NCBI GenBank assembly: GCA_021904315.1
Contig: CM038919.1
Location: forward strand, 8,866,001 to 8,930,000
Direction: 5' to 3'
Source: Sphagnum magellanicum
Taxonomy: Eukaryota; Streptophyta; Sphagnopsida; Sphagnales; Sphagnaceae
DNA length: 64,000 nucleotides
Shown: one piece after another, positions 58,901 through 64,000 of the stretch
Numbering within the stretch: position 1 is the stretch's first letter
Layout of the letters: each line of letters opens with the position of its first letter
The notes under the pieces: model-generated
What the model was told of the DNA's origin: nothing
The model's database searches: none
The model's input: only the letters and a program-made list of their open reading frames with translations
Program-made: the position numbers and the translations under genes

Positions 58901-59099
58901 TTTGAATTAATGTTAACTAACTATTTTAATTACTAGTTAATGCTCCATATTTTGAATTGGTGTTAGGTAACTACTTTAGTTATTATTAAAGGTCATGATC
59001 TAGCCATAACTGAGTACATCACAAATTTATGTGCATTGTTTTGAGGAGGTACACATGACAACTTTAAAAATACCACAACATGTTGATTACATGCACATG
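55968..59099. other. AT-rich intergenic desert
   Basis: No gene recognised. TAGG-rich words at 56,550-56,640, a (TA)n run at 57,228-57,242, and two drifted repeats of GTTAATG.TCCATATTTTGAATT.(A/G)TGTTA at about 58,885-58,975. The 102-codon T-rich frame at 57,777-58,085 is a composition artefact. Confidence 0.5.
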
Positions 59100-60238
59100 C
59101 ATAGTGACACATCAGAAGTCATGTATGGTGATTTTGACAATCCATTACATAATCACAACTCTCTCACATTGAGCGAAACCCCCACACATTTCCGGAAGAA
59201 AAACTCAAACATCCAAACAAAAGAATCTATAGAATGTAAAATTTCATCGTCAATGTAATGTGGATATAACATTGCACTTCATTGTAATGTACTACACGTC
59301 ATCCCTGATGCATTATTGAATCACAACTTTCTCACATCAAACAAAGTACCCACACATTTCAAAAAGAACTCTAACATCAAAATGAAGGAATCTTTAGAAT
59401 GTAAAATTTCATCGCCGGTGTAGTGTGGACATAACACTACATTTGATTGCAATGTATTTCACTTCATCCCCGATGCATTGTGGAAGCACAATTTTCTCAC
59501 ATTTAACAAAGTCCCCACACCTTTTTAGAAGAATAACTCAAACATCCAAACAAAATAACCACTAAAATGTTAATTATCATTGCCAATGTAATGTGGACAC
59601 AACACTACACCTCATCCCTAATGCCCTGCAAAATCACAACTCTCTCATGTCAAACGGATCTCCCACACATTTCCGAAAGAAGAATTCAAATATCAAAATG
59701 AAAGAACCTTTAGAATGTAAACTTTCATCACCAGTGCAATGTGGACACAACACTGTACTTCCTCCCTAATGCATTGCTGAATCACAATTCTTTCACATCA
59801 AGTGAAGCCCCCACACATTTTTGGAATAACTCAAACATCGAAATGAAGGAACCTTTAAAATGTAAAATTTCATTGCCGATGTAGTGTGGACACAACATTG
59901 CACTTGATTGCAATGTACTACACTTCATCCCCAATGCACTACAAAATCACAACTCTCTCACATTGAACAAACCCCCATACATTTTTGGAAAAAGAACTCA
60001 AACATCAAAACAAAAGAACCTTTAGAATATAAAATTTCATCATCGATGTAGTGTGGACACAACACTACATTTCATCCCAAATGCATTAATGAATCATAAT
60101 TCTCTCACATCGAATGAAACATGGACACATTTTTAGAAGAATTCAAACATCAAAACAAAGAAACCTCTAGAATGTTAAATTTCATTGCCAGTGCAATTTG
60201 GACACGACACTACACTTCATCCATGATGGAGAATTTCA
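59100..60238. repeat. Satellite-like tandem array, seven units of about 147 or 166 bp
   Basis: Unit markers (A)ATCACAA(C/T)T.TCTCACAT recur at 59,151, 59,319, 59,484, 59,632, 59,780, 59,945 and 60,092, giving spacings of 168, 165, 148, 148, 165 and 147. Each unit also has CCCACACATTT, ACTCAAACATC.AAA, TTTAGAATGTAAAATTTCAT and GTGGACACAACACTACACTT. Long units have an extra about 18 bp near GATTGCAATGTACTACACTT that short units lack. Confidence 0.85.
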
Positions 60239-60433
60239 CTTCCATGTTCAATTTTTTTCCATTCGGGGGATAAGAGACATTACTGAACAAACCATCATTA
60301 AGAGCACTTGTCAAACCTTAATTGATGGAAATGGCATACTAACTTTGGCCAATGTGTATAGAGACCTATTAAAAAATGAGATTAAAGGGCTACCTTTGAA
60401 GTATTATTATACTACAAAATGTTTTTTTTCGAA

Positions 60434-60727
60434 GTAAACATAAATGGTGAAGGAAGTGAGGCCATTGTTCCTATCCTTCCTACGTTCTTGGATGAAGTGG
60501 TGGTGTTAAAACTATGGCCTATAGTGTTGAAGGTTAAGATGCATTACAACCTATGCAATCAAAGGCTTGTGTGCAAGAAATGGCTGTAGGACATAAGCTC
60601 GTCAGACATTTGGTGCAAAGTTTTATAGGATTGCTACAACCGTTAGGTGTCTTGGTGGCACAATGATGATGGATTGAATAACCTTATAGAGGAGGAAAAA
60701 CACAATCTAGAATGTCATTCTCCATAG
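60434..60727 (+). pseudogene. F-box-like domain remnant
   Basis: One plus-strand frame reads LPTFLDEVVVLKLWPIVLKV, then CNQRLVCKKWL, resembling an F-box (LPDE.V..K.WP.L ... R.VCK.W). The frame then meets stops but continues with recognisable residues (SSDIWCKV). F-box proteins are substrate adaptors of SCF ubiquitin ligases. No promoter or complete frame is visible. A 79-codon frame just upstream (60,198-60,437) is unassigned. Confidence 0.35.
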
Positions 60728-61300
60728 GTGAGTTTATCCTTGTCTTGCAAGTGTTGCACTTTTGATCTTCTTCTTTTAATTTTTCTTTCACAATTTTGTG
60801 AGAATTTTATTTGTGAAAAAGAAAGAGAGTTATGATGGGCACTACATTGCACACACTTTTGGTCCAACCCTTTTATTACCCAATTCTATTCATGAATGGT
60901 TTTAAAAATTTTAGACATTTCTTCATTTTGATTTTTTGTTAAAGTTTGTTAGGTCAAAGGAAGTTTATTGGGTTTGATCCTTTTTTCTTTTAGAAATGTG
61001 GGTGAGTTTCATTTTCTGAAAAAAAGAACTATGATTCAACATTACACTTTTAGTTCTCACACAAAAATGTGTGTGAGCTCCCTTTACATTAGAAGGAGAT
61101 AGATTTGTGATTTGACACATGTTATGCAAGAAGATTCAAAATTCCTTTTGTGGGCAAAAACATAAAACTCCACTTGGGCTTAAAAGAATTTAATAGTACA
61201 TGTGATTTAATTATAGGAAGTGTTAAAAAAAACTCTTATATTTGACTAAGCATAAAGATTCATAAGCAAGTGGCATACTCATGCATGATTGAAATGATTA
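60728..61300. other. AT-rich intergenic DNA
   Basis: Nothing recognised. Confidence 0.5.
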
Positions 61301-61450
61301 CACTACTATAAAATGCACCCTAGTTCACTCTGGGTTTCATTAGATTTTGAATGAATTTGGACATTTTGACCTAGTGAAATTGTTTAACCCCCTAATAAAT
61401 GGGGGCTAGTTGTTATGAACAATGAATTATTTCACTAGTACGTAGTGAAA
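61301..61450. mobile_element. MITE-like element, copy 2
   Basis: It opens CACTACTATAAAATGC, shares TTTCATTAGATTTTGAATGAATT with the 7,420-7,540 element, has CCCCCTAATAAATGGGGG as an internal hairpin and ends in TTTCACTAGTACGTAGTGAAA (8-bp arms). The CACTA...TAGTG edges suggest a non-autonomous CACTA-type origin, but no 3-bp target duplication is evident. Confidence 0.4.
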
Positions 61451-61694
61451 CAAGGTTACTTTCAAATGAAATACAAATTTACCAAGCCATTCACTTGCTA
61501 GTTAATTAACTAGCCAACATGGAAATTAATTAAAATTTAATTATTTAATATATAATATTATTGATAATTTCATGATTTTTTAGCTTATGATTTATTGACA
61601 TGTGTCACGTCCTAGGTTAGGTTTAAAACCCTATGTAGGTCAACCACGTAATCAACTTAAACACATGTTCTAGAAATTAGATAGGAAAATATTC

Positions 61695-61795
61695 GGTCAA
61701 CATACCATTGTTGACCACACAACACCACTCATGAAGTTTGATCCCTTAACCTTCAGAATGAAAGCAAACATTCTTACCATCAAGCCACCTCATTT
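61695..61795 (-). mobile_element. tRNA-Met-derived SINE or tRNA fossil
   Basis: On the minus strand AGGTGGCTTGATGGTAAG is an A-box region and GGGATCAAACTTC a B-box region. Between them TTTCATTCTGAAGGT closely resembles the elongator tRNA-Met anticodon arm, with CAT in the anticodon place. The arms are too decayed for a working tRNA. The tail was not delimited. Confidence 0.45.
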
Positions 61796-62149
61796 GTTGT
61801 GATAATACATTACATTACATTTTATTTATCAAATATTTCATTTTAAACATTACAAAAACATAAACTTTGAAAATTCATATCTTATTGAAATTTTGTTCAA
61901 ATGAAATGATTCAAATTTATGTTTTAAAAAATTCAATAATGCATATAATTACATTTATTTCCTTTTGAAAGTTTAAAATCATTTGAACAAAAAAAGTTGA
62001 ATATCATTATTTAATAACATTTCAATGACCATTTTTTTGAAAAAAAAAGTTTAATAAATGGATAATTTTTTTGCTAATATAATAATATTACCTATGTTAA
62101 CCTACTTTCAATTATTATATGATTATTTTTCATTAATTTAAATTATTTC
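61796..62149. other. AT-rich spacer
   Basis: Very AT-rich; nothing else recognised. Confidence 0.5.
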
Positions 62150-63560
62150 ACCTTACATTATTTACGGCTATTTTTGGCTATTGTAAGTTTTTTTGGGCTA
62201 TTTTATGTTATTTTTGGCTATTATAAATTATTTCAGTCTAGGCTACTTGTAGCTATTATAAATTACTTTTGGTTATTTTAAGTTATTTCATCTTAGGCTA
62301 TTTTTGATTATGTGAGGCTATTAATGGTTATTTTTGGCTATTGAAGGCTATTTCACCTTACGTTGTTATTGGCAATTTTAAGTTATTATAAGCTATTTCA
62401 CTTTAAGTTACTTTTGTTTATTATAAATTATTTCACCCTAAATTATTTTTGGCAATCCTAAACAATTTCAATATATGGCTATTGGTGGCTATTAATGTTT
62501 ATTTTATTGGTGGGTATTAATGCCTATTAGTGGCTATTCTATTAATGATTATTGATGATTATTCAATTAATGGCCATTAATAGCCATTCTATTAGTGGCT
62601 ATTGATGGCTCTTGTACTAATGGCTATTGGTGGTTATTTTATTGGTGGCTAGTGGTGGCTATTCTATCAATGGCTATTAAAACTATTTTACTTCTAGTTA
62701 TTGGTTGTCATTTTATTAATGGCTATTGGTGGTTATTCTATTAATGGTTATTGGTGGCTATTCTATTAATGGTTATTTTGGTTATTCTATTAATGGCTTT
62801 TCTGGCTATTCTATTAATGGTTATTGTGGCTATTTTATTAATGGTTATTGTGGCTATTCTATTTATGGCTATTATGGCTATTCTATTAATGGCTATTGGT
62901 GGGTATTATATTAATGACTATTGGTGGGTATTCTATTAATGGCTATTGGTGGGTATTATATTAATGACTATTGGTGGGTATTCTATTAATGGCTATTGGT
63001 GGGTATTTTATTAATGGCTATTGGTGGGTATTCTATTAATGGTATTTTATTGGTTGTTATTTTATGAATGATTATTGGTTGTTATTTTATCAATGATTAT
63101 TGGTTGTTATTTTATGAATGATTATTGGTTGTTATTTTATCAATGATTATTGGTTGTTATTTTATTAATGATTATTGGTTGTTATTTTATTAATGATTAT
63201 TGGTTGTTATTTTATTAATGATTATTGGTTGTTATTCTATTAATGATTATCGGTGATTATTCTATTAATGATTCTTGGTGGTTATTTTATTAATAGATAT
63301 TAATGGCTATTTTATTAATGGTTGTTGATGGATATTCTATTGATGGATATTGGTGCTTATTAATGCCTATTATATTGGTGGATATTAGTGGTTATTAATT
63401 GTTATTATATTAATGCTTATTGGTGGCTATTATATTGGTGGATATTAGTGGTTATTAATTGTTATTATATTAATGGTTATTGGTGGCTATTATATTAATG
63501 AGTATTGGTGGATATTTCGTTAATGGTTATTGAATTATAAGTTATTGTTGGATATTCTAT
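62150..63560 (+). repeat. 1.4-kb strand-asymmetric tandem array, about 25-bp unit
   Basis: From 62,150 the words GGCTATT, TTATTTTA recur irregularly. From about 62,500 they become a regular array of about 25 bp, for example GGTATTCTATTAATGGCTAT plus TGGTG, with a 21-bp sub-block near 62,750-62,880 and a TTGTTATTTTATNAATGATT block at about 63,050-63,240. The plus strand is very poor in C. Two 62-codon frames with GYSING repeats are by-products. Confidence 0.9.
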
Positions 63561-63776
63561 GTTATAATATCATAGGCTATTGCTAGTTATTACATTGTAG
63601 GATATTTTAAATTATTTTTCATAGGTTATTATTTTTTATTCTAAATTATTTTACCTTAGGTCATTATATTTTATTTTAAATTATTTTAAGTTTTTATATT
63701 TAGGATAAAATAATTTATAATAGTATGAAGTATAACTTGAAATAATAGGTAGTAATTTAAAGTAAAAGAACCTAAG
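63561..63776. other. AT-rich tail of the array
   Basis: TTATTTTAAATTATTTTA-type sequence with decayed unit words; no gene. Confidence 0.5.
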
Positions 63777-64000
63777 GTGTCGCAACCCCACTTTGAGGGA
63801 AGTGTGAGGTCGCCACTCACACTCCCGAAAATGGGACTTGGGAGTCCTCCAGGACTCCCGAAAATTCAGAACGCGATTATACGAGTCAAAACACCTCTCC
63901 TTGAGGCGTTCATTATACCGTTAGAAAGGTCTTGAAGTGTAGATGTCTAAAATGGCTTCGCATCAGCCATTTGGACATCTGCAGCACAAGTTATGGTTGA
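63777..64000. other. Abrupt GC-richer segment running off the window
   Basis: At about 63,777 the AT-rich sequence changes to TGTCGCAACCCCACTTTGAG. Within it CACTCCCGAAAAT occurs twice, flanking the hairpin GGGAGTCCT-CC-AGGACTCCC (63,840-63,859). It could be the edge of an LTR-type or other element whose remainder lies beyond the window. No coding seen. Confidence 0.35.

Noticed and set aside
59100-60238. CRISPR-like regular spacing
   Set aside because: Units are continuous satellite monomers without constant direct repeats and unique spacers, and the genome is eukaryotic.
62726-62939. Two 62-codon frames with GYSING-type repeats
   Set aside because: They are produced by 21-bp and 25-bp repeat periodicity.

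Overview
This window is nuclear DNA of a land plant. Four host genes can be read exon by exon, all with plant gene structures: PEX13 (peroxisomal docking), a TPD1-like secreted cysteine-rich protein, MAP70 (plant-specific microtubule-associated protein) and PLMT (phospholipid N-methyltransferase). They sit as small islands of moderate GC in a long, very AT-rich background full of decayed repeats. The short introns and the kind of hAT transposon suggest a non-seed plant (bryophyte, lycophyte or fern), but the sequence alone does not settle the species.

Layout. 1-4,600: PEX13 on the minus strand in five exons, with its 3' flank and promoter. 4,600-15,960: AT-rich intergenic DNA holding a 5.2 kb foldback/tandem repeat, a MITE-like hairpin, TAGG-rich tracts, degenerate telomere-like (TTTAGGG) repeats at 9.7-10.3 kb, a G-run cluster at 11.1 kb and a dispersed repeat family at 6.9, 13.6 and 14.4 kb. 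15,960-17,370: TPD1-like gene (+), three exons, with a TATA box. 17,370-28,400: no recognised gene; a weak spliced-looking unit on the minus strand near 20.7-21.3 kb, and a diverged repeat array just upstream of MAP70. 28,860-33,218: MAP70 (+), eleven exons. 34,760-36,711: PLMT (+), two coding exons, with two G-boxes in a duplicated promoter segment. 38,059-40,992: a pair of about 565-bp direct repeats enclosing a SINE-like insertion. 44,202-44,747: a small unrecognised gene (-), with a TATA box and an internally duplicated 81-residue protein. 45-50 kb: many short tandem duplications. 52,516-54,979: a decayed hAT DNA transposon with its terminal inverted repeats and 8-bp target duplication still visible. 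55-64 kb: decayed ORF remnants, an about 147/166-bp satellite array, an F-box-like remnant, a MITE-like element, a tRNA-Met-derived SINE, a 1.4 kb array of 25-bp repeats, and at 63,777 an abrupt composition change that may be the edge of another element.

The four host genes do not form a pathway; they are neighbours only. The recurrent theme is local tandem duplication of 40-90 bp segments throughout the intergenic DNA and in at least one promoter.
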